Source: Gyrodactylus bullatarudis
Lineage: Eukaryota > Platyhelminthes > Monogenea > Gyrodactylidea > Gyrodactylidae
Reading direction: 5' to 3'
Length of the DNA: 64,000 bases
Assembly (NCBI GenBank): GCA_012064415.1
Contig: SSNU01000063.1
Location: 1,025,739 to 1,089,738, forward strand
A model generated the notes under the pieces. It saw only the letters and a program-made list of their open reading frames with translations, did no database searches and was not told where the DNA came from. The position numbers were made by a program, and so were the translations under genes. Below, one piece after another: positions 36,574-48,500 of the stretch. The first letter of the stretch is position 1; each line of letters opens with the position of its first letter.

Positions 36574-37535
36574 GGGTTATTTAGAGAAATAATAGTGGTT
36601 GACAGGGGTATTTTGAAAGATGCCGGGACACGCCGGAATATTTTTGAAAAATGCCATGAAATATTTCAATTTTTTTCTAAATCTCTATCTTGATGTAAGT
36701 TTGCTTAGTTTTCGAGAATTCGACACGTTAATGGCCCAAATTCGACTCAAAAACTCTTCTGTGGCTGATTACTTCGATCCTTCAAATTGGGCAGAACATG
36801 CTTTTCCTAAGTGCCGCTATGCACAAACAAATGAGCCATACACAGATTATTTCACAAAGATTTTCGATAAGATTCTTGGGATTGCACGGACCTTGGATGT
36901 TTTCCCATCTGTTAACGAGCAACATTTCCGTGTTGGTCAAGACCTTTCAAATAAGGTATATAGGAACGTTGACATTGGTAACAATAAATGCTCGTGTGAA
37001 TTCGGTGAGCATAACGGAATTCCGTGCGCACATATCATTGCCGCTTATATTCATTTATCAAAACCTTTCGAGCATATGGTCGCGAAACATTTCAAAGTTA
37101 ATGAAATGATCAAAATGTACGGCAATGAATTGATCTACTGCGACATAAATAAACTCGCGGAAACAGATTTGATAGGTAAAGACAAGATCTCTCAGCGAGG
37201 ACGGCCAAAGAAAAAGAGATTCAGATCTGAGGCAGAAAAAAATTTGTGAAAAATTCGTTGAATACACTTGGATCCATTGACTTTTTCTTATGTTTTTTTC
37301 GTAATCCCTTGAATTGAGAAATCTTGGCAACACGATATCAAGATAAAAACTAAGCAAACTTACATCAAGATAGAGATTTAGAAAAAAATTGAAATATTTC
37401 ATGGTATTTTTCAAAAAAGTGTCAGAAACTCATGGCATTTTTCAAAAAAAAGTGGTGTGTCCCGGCATTTTCCAAAAAAATCATGGCATTTTTCAAAATA
37501 CCCCTGTCAACCACTATTATTTCCCTAAATAACCC
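36574..37535 (+). mobile_element. MULE with perfect 9-bp target duplication
   Basis: The ends are GGGTTATTTAG... and the complement. They are flanked by identical TTCTTTATA at 36565-36573 and 37536-37544, a textbook Mutator-type target duplication. The arms (about 36574-36711 and 37348-37535) are inverted repeats of 140-190 bp, with several near-copies of a GGCATTTTTCAAAA module, more on the right than the left. The centre carries the C-terminal part of a MULE transposase but no catalytic core, so the element is non-autonomous. Confidence 0.93.
36711..37249 (+). pseudogene. MULE transposase C-terminal fragment (SWIM zinc finger)
   Basis: The open frame reads through the element's left arm and then, from about 36711, encodes the end of a Mutator-like transposase. 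A SWIM-type zinc-binding motif CxC...CxH is visible (KCSCEFGEHNGIPCAHIIAA, encoded near 36986-37041), followed by a basic AT-hook-like tail RGRPKKKRFRSEAEK and the natural stop. The upstream DDE catalytic domain is missing, so this is a fragment carried inside the inverted repeats. It matches the shorter tail encoded at 32957-33066 and 16578-16829. Confidence 0.82.
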
Positions 37536-37544
37536 TTCTTTATA

Positions 37545-38279
37545 ACAAAGATATTCTAATTTCTATACCTTAATTACTACAGTAAATTAAATACCACCAT
37601 TCGAAAAAGCATGCAATAGTTAGTACTCTGGCTAATTTCCATGCATCAAGCTCAAAAGGAACTAGATTAAATAGATTAAAATTGCATTCAGATTTCCAAA
37701 TTTAATGAAGATCTATCCAAATATGGATGTAAGCCAAGGCTTGAATAAATAATATACATCACAATGCATTACGTCACTCTAATGTACCATGTTAGTGTGA
37801 AAGTCATCAGACCCCCTTTTTTCCTTTCTATGTTCCCCTTGAGATCCTATCAAAAGACGTTTTTGTGTGTATAACCAGACTCCAATCTTTTTCTACGTTA
37901 ACTCCAATCCCCACATTCCCACCAACGACCATGCTGTTTCTCTTATGATTCTTCATCAATAATAATAGCAAATCATAATCAAGGAAGGGTCATAAACTAA
38001 TTTCACTAAACTTTTCCCATCATTACTGTTGTTCATTTATACGGATTATGACAAGATAAACTGATTCTCAAAAGAGTGAAATCATTGCCGCTAGTGCAAC
38101 TAACTCAAATGGATATTTAGCCAAGCTTTTTTTTTTTAGAAAATATAAATATATAAAATAAAATGTAAATCTGTTCAATGAACAGTGTTCATAAATGTTT
38201 ATAATTGTCAATATCTAGTTTTGTAGGCAAAGAAATTTGTTTAAAAATAAAAAATAAAATGCGAATAAGCCTGTAAGAA
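37545..38279. other. Non-coding intergenic stretch
   Basis: I see no gene, repeat boundary or recognisable element here. Confidence 0.5.
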
Positions 38280-39545
38280 ATTCGTTAATCATCTGGCTTT
38301 TGAAGATGAGAATAAAGAAGAGACATGGAATAGTCTAATTTGGATCTTATATGGAACATTATTAATTTTTAATTCGTAAGATTTTCACACTCGGCCAATT
38401 CGAATTTTGAGTAAATAGTATTAAATGTAGACAATAGAAAATTAGCTTCAAATCTTTCCTTACGGAAATGGTAGCTACTTTGAATTGTGGAATAAGATTC
38501 AGTAAATTTTTTTACTACAAATGCATATCTGCGTACCCAGAGTGGTTGAAGCCCTGAGACAGAAATGAGTGCATTATAGGAGTCAAGGTGAGGGAAAATA
38601 GAATTTAAGAATCTATATTGGATCCTTTCAATTTCCAAACATTGAGAATTATTAATTTTAGGTAAGATTGGAAAATATAATCAAAGAGAGGGAGTATGAG
38701 TGATTTGTAAGCTTTTAATCTTACATTAAACGAAAAACAGAATTTTTTTATTGTGAAAATTTGGGACTTAATCCTAGGCAGACTAAAGAATGGATCAATT
38801 TTTGAATTAGAGTTAATACTGAAACCGAGGTCTGAAGTAAAGGAGACAATTTCTCCAGGAAGTAGAAGCGATTCCATAAGGGTTGCAGGGAGACCGGATG
38901 GGAGCATAATTTTGCATTTATCTCTATTGATATAGAGCCCCATCGTCTCAAGGAATCTTTAAGAAGGGAGAAGTTGTGATTTATTTTAATAATGTCTAGT
39001 GCATTATTAACTTTAAAGATGAATTTCAAATCATCAGCATATTTTAAAAGGACACCCTCAATATTAGACCTCGATGAAAATTTCAGATCTTAAAAATTTT
39101 TCAATATCAACGAAACAAAGATTAAAAAGAAGAGGGCCGATAGTAGATCCTTAGGGGACCCCAGAATTTATATCAACTCGATTACTAGTGGAGGAGTTGA
39201 ATGAAACATATTGAGATCTATTTGACAGAAAATACATTGTTAAATTTATAATGAAAGGATTAATATTTAATTCAACAAGTTTTTTTTTGATAAAAGAAAT
39301 TTTCAATTTGTCAAATGCCTTGGAGATATCAAGATAATGAATAATCAAAAAGGTTTTAGTTTTTAATACTGGGAGGGAAAAGTCAAGACAAGTGAGTAAA
39401 TTACTCGATGTGTTTTTGTGAGGAAGAAAACCATGTTGAGATGGATCAGAGAACGGAACTGGCAATGAAGATTTTATTTCCGAGGTTAGAAACCGATCGA
39501 TGATTGAGAGAAAAATGTTGAGAGATGATATAGCTCTACAATGTA
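38280..39545 (-). mobile_element. Decayed LINE copy (longest RT coverage)
   Basis: This is the same LINE family as 26279-27226, read on the minus strand. It is less truncated, starting around SLNIFLSIIDRFLTSEIK (about 39530). It covers the RT fingers and palm (PSQHGFLPHKNTSSNLL, YLDISKAFDKLKI, then GSTIGPLLFNL) and the active-site region YADD (written in a shifted frame near 39030), then GLQPLWVRRYAF and the C-terminal end near 38287. At least three frame breaks (about 39150, 38945 and 38640) and a TGA/TAG-type stop after SGVP kill it. It shows the gene order lost from the shorter copies. Confidence 0.8.
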
Positions 39546-40289
39546 TCCGTCAAAACCATCAGATACATTCTAAAAAGTAAGCAAGGCTCTGAACCGAAAA
39601 GACCTACCAAGTTACAAAAACTCAGGCAGCAAGGTATTGAAGCAATGTATTGAACTAGACAAGTACGAACTAGAAGAAGAACTGGCTAGAATTAGTTAAT
39701 GCAGTTAAATTTTAATTTTTTCCATCCAAAAAAGCGGTAATATCCGAGATTTTTAAACTATATTTTTAACTAAATATTAAAAACTAGGAAAAAATTCTAA
39801 ATAGAGTTCTCATCACACGAGTTTCAATATATTCTTGTGAGCCTTAATAAATCTGCTTTATTCATAAGAATTTTAGATGGAATAATATTTTTTAATTTAA
39901 AAAATATTGAAAAAAATAAAAATGGAAAAAAGAATCGGTTAATCACATTTCAATTCTTTCACAGTCTACAGTGTAGAATCTGCACCATGTTCTCGAATAA
40001 AAAGCTAAAAGCAACCGAAGCAGTCCAAATTTGGTTGTTGAAAGCACACAAGATTTTATATTTTTTAAAAGAAAATATTGTTTACTTTACTTTTATTTAG
40101 TAAATAGTTGGCATAATGAATAAAGACTGCGTATATGTCAAGACAATTTACGAACATCCTTTGATTCAATGTGATTTTCTTGAATACCATACTCGATCAT
40201 GAACAGTAATTCGATCAGAATTAAAGACAATTGTTCTAGCTCCAACTTTAGAATATAGTTGCCTGCAACCCTCAATTATTCAGTGATTC
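39546..40289. other. Intergenic region upstream of the mini-exon gene
   Basis: No clear exon is seen. The 87-codon open frame at 39837-40100 is Lys/Asn/Ile-rich with no domain. If the mini-exon gene has earlier exons (for example one encoding a signal peptide), they would be in this interval, but I could not identify one. Confidence 0.45.
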
Positions 40290-41536
40290 ATGAGCATTTA
40301 CGAAGACAGGTGAGTTCGGAAAAATTCTCCAATTTAACTTTCTAATTATTAAATAATACACTTTTATCCAGACCTCCATTTCCCTACTTTGGAAATGACA
40401 ATGGCTATGGGTTAGTTTGATACATTAACAATAACTTCATGTTTCATTTCCTAATGTACCTATAAAATTTTTTAGACCACCATCATACGGTCCGCCAAGA
40501 GAAAGAAATGAAGAGTGAGGATTTTTATTTTACAAATTTAATTCGGCTTCAAATCTTTCGAGATTTTAACTTTATTGAATGATTATTTTAGCCCAAGTGA
40601 CTACAAACCATACCTGGATAAAGATCCTGTGTAAGTTCTGTTTATTAATCAGTATTTATAATTATTATTATCCTATCTGGATTGATTGGCTAGATAATTT
40701 TATCCATATATAATCTTCAACTAATATAAAGAAAGGGGACAAATACAGTTTGCTCTGTTAAAAAAACAGAAAATGAAGTAGATTTAATGAAGCAATTTTT
40801 CTGAATAAAATGATAAACTTTGATAGAGCTGAAATAGAATGAGCAATTTTTAATGAATCACTTTTCTGAACTTCTTCAGACCAAACTATCGATCATATTA
40901 TCCTAGAAAATCTGAGGACAGGTGAGTTTGTACATTTTATTCTAACCAAAAAGAATTTTTTGATCAATTGTTAACTGCTAACATTGGAATAATTTAATTT
41001 ATCAAGTTCTTATTTTAATGCATTGCATAATGGAATGAAAATTTATTTTTTTATATAGATTTCCCTTCTATGGGGGTGGTGGACGTCGACCTGAAGAGGA
41101 TTACACTGGCGGGTAAGATGGATTGCTTAAAAACTCAATAAATTCTAGGAGTCGAAATTGGCCTATGGGTCCACCGATTGGAGCAGGAGGTATGGGAGAG
41201 TCAGGTAAAAGTAGAGGCTGGTTTCCAAACTTTGACTGGAATTATGATGATTTTGTTAAAAAATTCATGGGGCCAACTGCTAATAAGGAAGAAGCCCCTC
41301 CTGATGCCCCAGAACAAGAACCTCAAACTAACAATATTTTCGATCGTTACAAGTCTGCTTTTGGCCCGACCAATGGAAGTTATTCTAATGAGGCCCCTAT
41401 CGGGGGTCCACCTTACTATGGTAACAACGATCCTGGTGATAATTATGATCCATTTAAAGAAGATGATACTTACGCCAAAAATTGTACCCTTCCATATAAT
41501 CCTGGTGAAAGTAGATATCCTACTTACTATCGTTAG
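40290..41536 (+). CDS. Pro/Tyr/Gly-rich protein built from symmetric mini-exons
   Basis: Seven exons join in frame to 206 codons plus stop: 40290-40309, 40372-40410, 40476-40514, 40592-40630, 40880-40921, 41059-41112 and 41149-41536. The five internal exons are 39, 39, 39, 42 and 54 nt. All six introns interrupt the codon after its second base, so any internal exon can be skipped without a frame change. Each small exon encodes a short Pro/Tyr-rich module (PPFPYFGNDNGYG, PPSYGPPRERNED, PSDYKPYLDKDPV, PNYRSYYPRKSED, then FPFYGGGGRRPEEDYTG). The large last exon encodes a Gly/Pro/Asn-rich region with FDRYKSAFGP and PYYGNNDPGDNYDPF. The initiator ATG at 40290 is the first in frame after a stop, but an upstream exon cannot be excluded. 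Function unknown; composition suggests an extracellular or scaffold-like disordered protein. Convergent with the coiled-coil gene, 278 bp apart. Confidence 0.72.
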
Positions 41537-41814
41537 TTGCTAAATGGAAATATAAAACAATTCAAATAACAAGGAATGTTTATACCTAATACGTTTTGTT
41601 ATCATAATCATTTTCGTGAAACGTTTATAAAAACAAAAGATACCTTTATCTTTTTCATACAGAATATTCCAATATAGATTCAAAGAATTTTTATAGAATG
41701 TAATCTGGTAAATTATTAATAAAAATTTATTGAAAAAATAATAATATTGAATGGCTATTATCATTATCACATACGGAGGCAAAAAGATATAGAAAAAAGG
41801 CATGTAGGAATGTT

Positions 41815-42360
41815 TTAAGCTTCTTCTATGCTGAGAACACTGGCTTTTGGTTTACTTTCATTAAGAAAAACTAATGAAGCCTGGTCTACAAGTTCATCGG
41901 ATTCTTTAGAAATTTTTGAATTTCCATTCATATTATCTAAACCATATTGTTTGCTGAACTGTTCCGCTTGTTCTATAGTGATTGTTAACTTGGCCAGGGT
42001 TGTTTTGTATCGAGATATTTCATTAAGCATTGAGTTTCTTTGTCGTAGAGCTGATAATTCTCTATCTTTAACAGCGAGTTTCGATTCTGCATCTCTAAGT
42101 AATTTTTCTGATTTCATAAGTTTTTCTGATAATTCTGCATAACCTCTTTTATGTCTTTCATATAATTCCTAAAATAGATTTTAAAATCTTACTTCTGTAA
42201 CATTTTTGAGAAGTGCATCTTTTTCAATAATTTCTTGGTCTTTTTCTTTTATTAAATTCTCGAGCTCAAGAACTCTGGTTGATAATGCGGCAAGATGCTT
42301 ATTGGCTTCATTTATGTTCGTTTTTATCTGATCTGAAGCTCCGTTGGAAAATGGCCACAT
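41815..42360 (-). CDS. Small coiled-coil protein, 173 residues
   Basis: Two exons (42360-42193 and 42168-41815) are joined across a 24-nt intron (42192-42169, GTAAGA...TTTTAG). They encode MWPFSNGASDQIK followed by about 110 residues of continuous heptad-like sequence rich in Leu, Glu and Lys (LAALSTRVLELENLIKEKDQ, then LYERHKRGYAELSEKLMKSE, then VKDRELSALRQRNSMLNEI), then a short acidic tail. Reading through the intron would give an in-frame TAA, so splicing is required for the full protein. The long coiled coil predicts a dimeric or oligomeric structural or adaptor protein. I do not recognise a specific family. It is head-to-head with the VPS13-like gene (152 bp apart) and tail-to-tail with the mini-exon gene. 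Confidence 0.75.
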
Positions 42361-42512
42361 AAAGTTGTTCAGAAAATTTAAGTAGATTTTTTAAAAAATT
42401 CGAATATTTTAATTAGCAAAACAATTTCTTAAACATATTCAGTTGTTTGAAGTAATCGCAAAGCTAAATGATTAAATATGAAATTTCTATTTGTCATTCA
42501 TGATATGTTTAA
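42361..42512. promoter_or_regulatory. Divergent promoter interval
   Basis: Only 152 bp lie between the start codons of the coiled-coil gene (minus) and the VPS13-like gene (plus), so the interval must serve both. It is AT-rich with no motif I can name. Confidence 0.45.
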
Positions 42513-45500
42513 ATGGCCTTTATAAAGAATTTCATTCTCTCAAAACTAAAAGAATATACAGAATTTGATATAAATACTCTCTCATGGTCAAGTAAATTTG
42601 CATTTATAAACTTTTAGTATGGGATATTGGATTCGAAGTTAAAGATGTGAAAATAAATCCAAAGATTTTAGTAATAATTGTGCATTTATTGAATTTTTTA
42701 GTCTTCAGCAAGCATTCCTCTTGAAATTCATTATGGCAAAATAGGATTTCTAAGTGTTTCTCTGCGTAAACGTGAAATAAAGATATCTAACATTTCATTA
42801 TGCCTGACAATGGTTAGAAAACCCGAGCTTCACAAACTATTTTCAGTCCAAGAAACCACGGAAAATATTATAAAGAGAGCCAAAAACTGTAATTATTAAT
42901 GTTTATCTTTAGATACATATGGCTATGTTTCTTTATCAACTCTACTTGGATATGTTAAAGGAGTATTTTTAAATGATATCACTATTTCAGTTCAAGATGA
43001 TGATATTCTGGCAAAAGAAAGTACCAATTTGGTCATCAAAGTTGGAAGTCTTGAAATTTCGCAGAATCAAAGAGAGTTTTCCGCCTACATCAATAACGAC
43101 AAAAGAAGAAACTATAAGCCATACTATACCATGGTAATATTTTTGGTTAATTTATCCTAATTTAGAATTTTATACTGGATGACTTGGCGATTTATCTATT
43201 TTCTAGTCCACTTACTTTCGAAGATACCAATATTGAAAATTATCTTAGAAATCAAGAAAACTGTGAGTTGTTTTGAAAAATTTTATTTGAAAATAAACAA
43301 CAAAAATCTAGATATTTATGAATAAATCATTAGCAATAATTGGAAAACCAATCGATTACTATTTTATGTATTGATTTTAAAGTCCGTTCATTGATGGAAT
43401 ATTTCTAAACATAGTACATCATTTATAGGAGATTACATTGTTTAGCACTTTTCCATCTACAATGTAGGATCTACACCTAATCTATATATTTAAACCTTTT
43501 CTAAGTTTTTTATTCGTTTATTTGTAGGTATATTTGGACCTATTGTGTTTTTTGGAATACTCGAGAATATTTTTTCAAATAAAGACCCTTCAAATGTTAA
43601 TAATTTCGCTCCAAATTGGCAGTTAATTTTAAAAGTCGTTCGTGACAAACGCATAATAGGCCAGACAATAAACACCGAAACAGAATCATTTGATGTTGTC
43701 AACATTAGTTTGGATTTATATCAAGTTAGTCAAATTAGCAAAAAGATAATTTAATGCATTTTTAACTGATAAGTGAAGATTGAAATAATAAGCCATCATA
43801 ATTATATTTCTGATTTAAACAACCAAATTAATAATATTGCTATCTTCAAGACTCAAATTGAATTTAAGTACATCAAAAAGAAAGAAAATAATAAAATGAA
43901 TCAATAATACATATTTTAGATGAAATTATTATTGTTACTGGCTCAAAAGTATGCTGCTTTTACTGGCTTTGATTCTCGACCAAAACGACCCAAAATATCT
44001 CTTGAAACTGGTAAAAGAAATTCAACTGATTTATGGCATTTTGCTATCAAGACAATTATTAACCAGAGGAGGGTTATTGTAAAAACTATTCAGAGGGCAA
44101 TGTATCTCTACAAAGTTTATAAGGCTATTTGTTTCGAACTTCTATCCCTTGATAGTAATGAATCAATCTCTGAAATGAACGACAACGAAAGTTATCGTAT
44201 GAATTTGGATCATCTTGTTAACAAGTATCCTCATATTGCTGGGATTCTTGAGGAGCTACGCAAAATTGAATGCCAGCTCAACGAGATGACAAAACTTATT
44301 GCTAGAGAAGAATCTTTTATGAAAATTGATGAAAATGTGAGTCTTGTTGGCTTTGATGCATAAAATCTATATATCTTTGTTACGTGAAACCTGTGAAAGA
44401 ACTTTTTTTATATCATTATTTCATTAGAAAATATGGTAAAAGATGCATTTTCTGTAATTAATTTCTACATATAGATAAATGTGTGTCTGATTTTTAATGC
44501 ATGTAACTTCTTTCTTTTATGTCGTAGAACTCATCACAACTTTAATTTAAAATAGAAATGATCAATTGAACCAAGTATAGATTTAATATTACTTCTCAAA
44601 TACCAAACTTGTATCATCATATTAACAAATTAATAATGAGACTTGTAAACAAGTAATCTATTTTAAATATTGTATCAATCTTTAAATTTCATCTCTCATT
44701 TATTTAAATCCAACTAAAATTTAATTATAGGTTCTAATTTATCCAATGATTTAGGATACATTATAGACAGATAAAAATCAATAAAAAATTCTTTGGATAT
44801 CTATGAATTATTCAGTTTAGTTTAGATTATCATCTTTGTCTCTGGATTTTTAGTTTCAGGTTTGCTTTCTTCATAAACTTAACTTAACTAAAGAATTAAC
44901 AATTGTTTTATGGATGAAAATTTAAAACTATATTGATTTTAGCGGAAAAGATCTAATTACCAAATATAAAAATGCAATATTTGAAAAAGATTCTTTTCTG
45001 CATTAAATATACCTTCAATTTATAAATAAGGCGAATAACATTTTCAAATAATGATGAAAACGTGAGCGTTATGTAATAGCGAGAAATTATCAAGTTTTTT
45101 GTTGATTTATAAAAATCGATCATAATGGGATTTTAGTTGACTTTTAGTTTTGATCCAACATCACACAGTAGAATTAAATATTTTAATTTTACTTTTCCAA
45201 CTTTATCTTTGTTGTTTGTCTATTCTTTTGAAAAGAATTTTTAGAGTCAAGTTGAAATAAAATCAAACAAAGTTTTTCATCGTTGTCTAAACTTTTGAAG
45301 TTTATAATCGGATCATGAAGGAATCATCAAGGAAATCTATCAATATTTCCAGTCAATCATCATAGAAACAAGTGAAGTTTCCTATGTAATTTGAGAGGAA
45401 TAAATTTTTTATTAAATGATTTCATAGTGAATTTTTCTCCAATAGAACAAAATTCTTATACCCTTTAACCCTCATCCGATAATTATGAAAAGTTGCGTAA

Positions 45501-48500
45501 ATAGAGAACTCATAGAGATCTACAATACAAATAAAATTATTTATTACACTCTGTACATATGATTGAAGAATGATCAGGACAAACAAATTTTTCACAATTT
45601 TCACAAATTTTTCTGGACTTTTTGTCTTTTTTTCGATCACAAAAGGCACATCTGCCTTGTGATGATTCAACTTTTCTTTTCTTCCGTGCAGATTCGTGGG
45701 TAAAGAGTTCTTCTAATTCTCTTTTATTTGAACTTTTGATATCACTTTCCATCATCAACTCATCAGCCAACTGTTTCAAAAAAAATCGGCGAGACTTTTT
45801 TTTGTTGCATTCTAAAGGCCATTTCAACATATACAGGATATACGCATTATATGCAGCAATGTCCAACATATGCCAAAAAAAGGAAAGAGGCCATCTATAG
45901 GTTTTTCTCCTGCAACTGTAGTTTCCAACCAGCTGATCCAAAACATCGACTCCACCTTTAGTGCTGTTATAATATTCTATTACTTCAGGCAGTTTGAATG
46001 CATTGTCATCTTTTTCACGATGAAGACTTGACATCAAAAGAACTGGTTTATTTTTCTTTTGGCCAAAACGGAATAGAGTAACATCGTCTTCGAAAATATA
46101 TTGCCTCAAACCTTCAGAAATTTTGGCAAGCTGAAACTCTTTGGGTAAAAATGTTCTATTTTTTCTGACTGTTCCAACGTAAGTGGTATTTTTAGATTTT
46201 AGATATTTGGCAAGGTCAATTGTACTAAAGAAGTTATCTGCAATAACTGTTCGGCCTTTATTCAAAAACGGATGCGTTAGTTCCCTAACCACACGAGAAC
46301 CTTGGTATTTATCAACAGATTTACCTTCTTTGCCACAGTAGACTTGAACGTTCAGCAAATAAGAGTTCTTTGAATCACAGGCTGCCCATATTTTTATGCC
46401 GTACTTAGCTGGTTTCAAAGGGAGATAAATCTTGAACTTTAGTCTGCCTCTGAAGCTCATCAGCTGTTCATCCACAGTTATTTGGTCAGATGGAGTATAA
46501 GATTTTTGGGAATTACATAGGAATGCTTCGAATACATAGCGAATAGGAGCAATTTTATCTCTACTCGATCCTGTGTCTCTAGAGCATTTGTCATCAAATC
46601 TTATAAATCTGTTGTATGACATTACAGGCTTTATCTTAGCAGAATAGTATTCATCTGTCCATAACTCAGCTAAATCCATATGCTTCTGTTTTGACACACC
46701 AAAATAAATACATATTCCGATCCATTTCTTCAGCTCCATATCCGAAATCTCGGGAATCTTAGCTTTTTCTGATGTAATAAACATATTTGTATATTTCACA
46801 ATATCTCCCAACATAATATCATCAATGAGAAGTGTAAAAAAATCCAATTTTGTTATAGCCTTCCGCGAAATGTTCGTTAGTCCTGGCTTGAATTTACATA
46901 TATTTGCAATTTTTGTTTTTGTAACAGTTGGTGGCTCGGAGGTATAAGTGTATGTACCGTATTTCGATACTAAGATGTTACTTTGATTTTTCGTGGATAC
47001 AGTTAGTAGAGAGGAATCAGGATCTTCATCTGTGCTAGAATCCTGGTGAATGATATTAGAAAAATCATCCTCGTTCTCATGTGAGGAGGGTTCATCCGAT
47101 TCATCAGACGGAAGATTTTGACAAAATTTCGATACTAGAGAAAAGATTATCGTCTGAACAAGACATTGGGATTGATAAGAATGATTCAAAACAATGGTAT
47201 ATAGTTCAAAATGAGACATCAACCAATGGAAAATAAGATTTGTCACTATGGGGTTCAATTGAACCCTATGATAAATCTGTGTGACATAAGGTTTCAGCTA
47301 TTTTTTTATTTGTTTCGATAATAGATTAGAAATAAAAACGAAAAAAAAATATGCTAAAGGATTGTTTTTCTTGGAATAACAAAAACATTTGAGGTAAAAT
47401 ATAGTCACTATCGAGTTTTACGAAAACCGAAAGTTGTTCCGGGATGTATTTGCACCCCGGTTATTGGTTGAGGGTTAATCATATAATTTTATTTTCGTTA
47501 AGTTATCAACAAATGTATAAGTTTTAATAAATTATTTAAATTCTAGATCAAGTCTTTTTATCCATAGAGCCACTTGCTAAAATTGATAAGGATTATCCGA
47601 GAAATGTAGAAATCGCAGGGAAAATCCAATGTTAGCAATCGATTTCCTTGTTCATTACAAATCTTAAAAAATAACTTTTGATCGTTCACTTTCTTTGAAA
47701 CCAAGAAAAATTTTTAACTTTGGTTCAAAAATGGAAATATGACGCCGAAAAAATGATTTTATCGATAAGGCCATATTTAGAGCCTAATACCTGGGGTTGA
47801 AAATTAAAGATATTAAGGCGTTTTCTAAAAAAGGGCTTAATGCATAATTATCAATTATAATCGAATAATACATTAAATATGGGGGTTAATCTTAAAATTA
47901 GCCCCAAAATTTTCATAAATTCCAAAAGTAGCCCCAAATCTATTCGAAAAATTCCAAAAGTAGCCCCAAGAATTTCCAAAAGTAGCCCCAAAGTGGGAAT
48001 AATCCTAAAACTAGCCCCATTCTAGAAAATTTATCTCAGATTTAGCCCCAAAATTTTCCAAAATTAACCCCATCATAATTCAGTTTATCATCTAGCATGA
48101 AGATAGTATGTTTAGGAATTTTTAAATGTGTTTATCATCTCTATGAATAATTAAAAATAAGTTGCTCATATTTCTTCATAAAAGTTTTATTGATAAATTT
48201 TCTTTGGTATTCATCTTCTTTTCTCATCCTTGAATTCGAGGACGGAATCAGGATTGCTAACATTGTTCCAAATAATAAAACTTTCTAGTTTAACGAAAGA
48301 ATTCAGTATTTTGTTGTCGTCTGAATCTTCTAGATATTTGAGGCTCCGCCGAACTGTCTTGTAGTTTGTATCGATAACAAATTCACTCTTGGCAATATTC
48401 ACTCCACTTTGAGGTGTAAACTTTTCTATATTGAATTTGTATGGAGTTAAAATCCTTTTGAGCTCATTTGATTTGACTTTGCACGAATTAACGATACAGG

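Noticed and set aside
39837..40100. 87-codon open frame upstream of the mini-exon gene as a possible first exon
   Set aside because: No signal peptide, no compatible phase-2 donor recognised, and composition unlike the downstream gene.
47860..48060. Regularly spaced TAGCCCC repeats as a possible CRISPR-like array
   Set aside because: Spacers are uneven and the repeats lie inside the terminal inverted repeat of a eukaryotic MULE.
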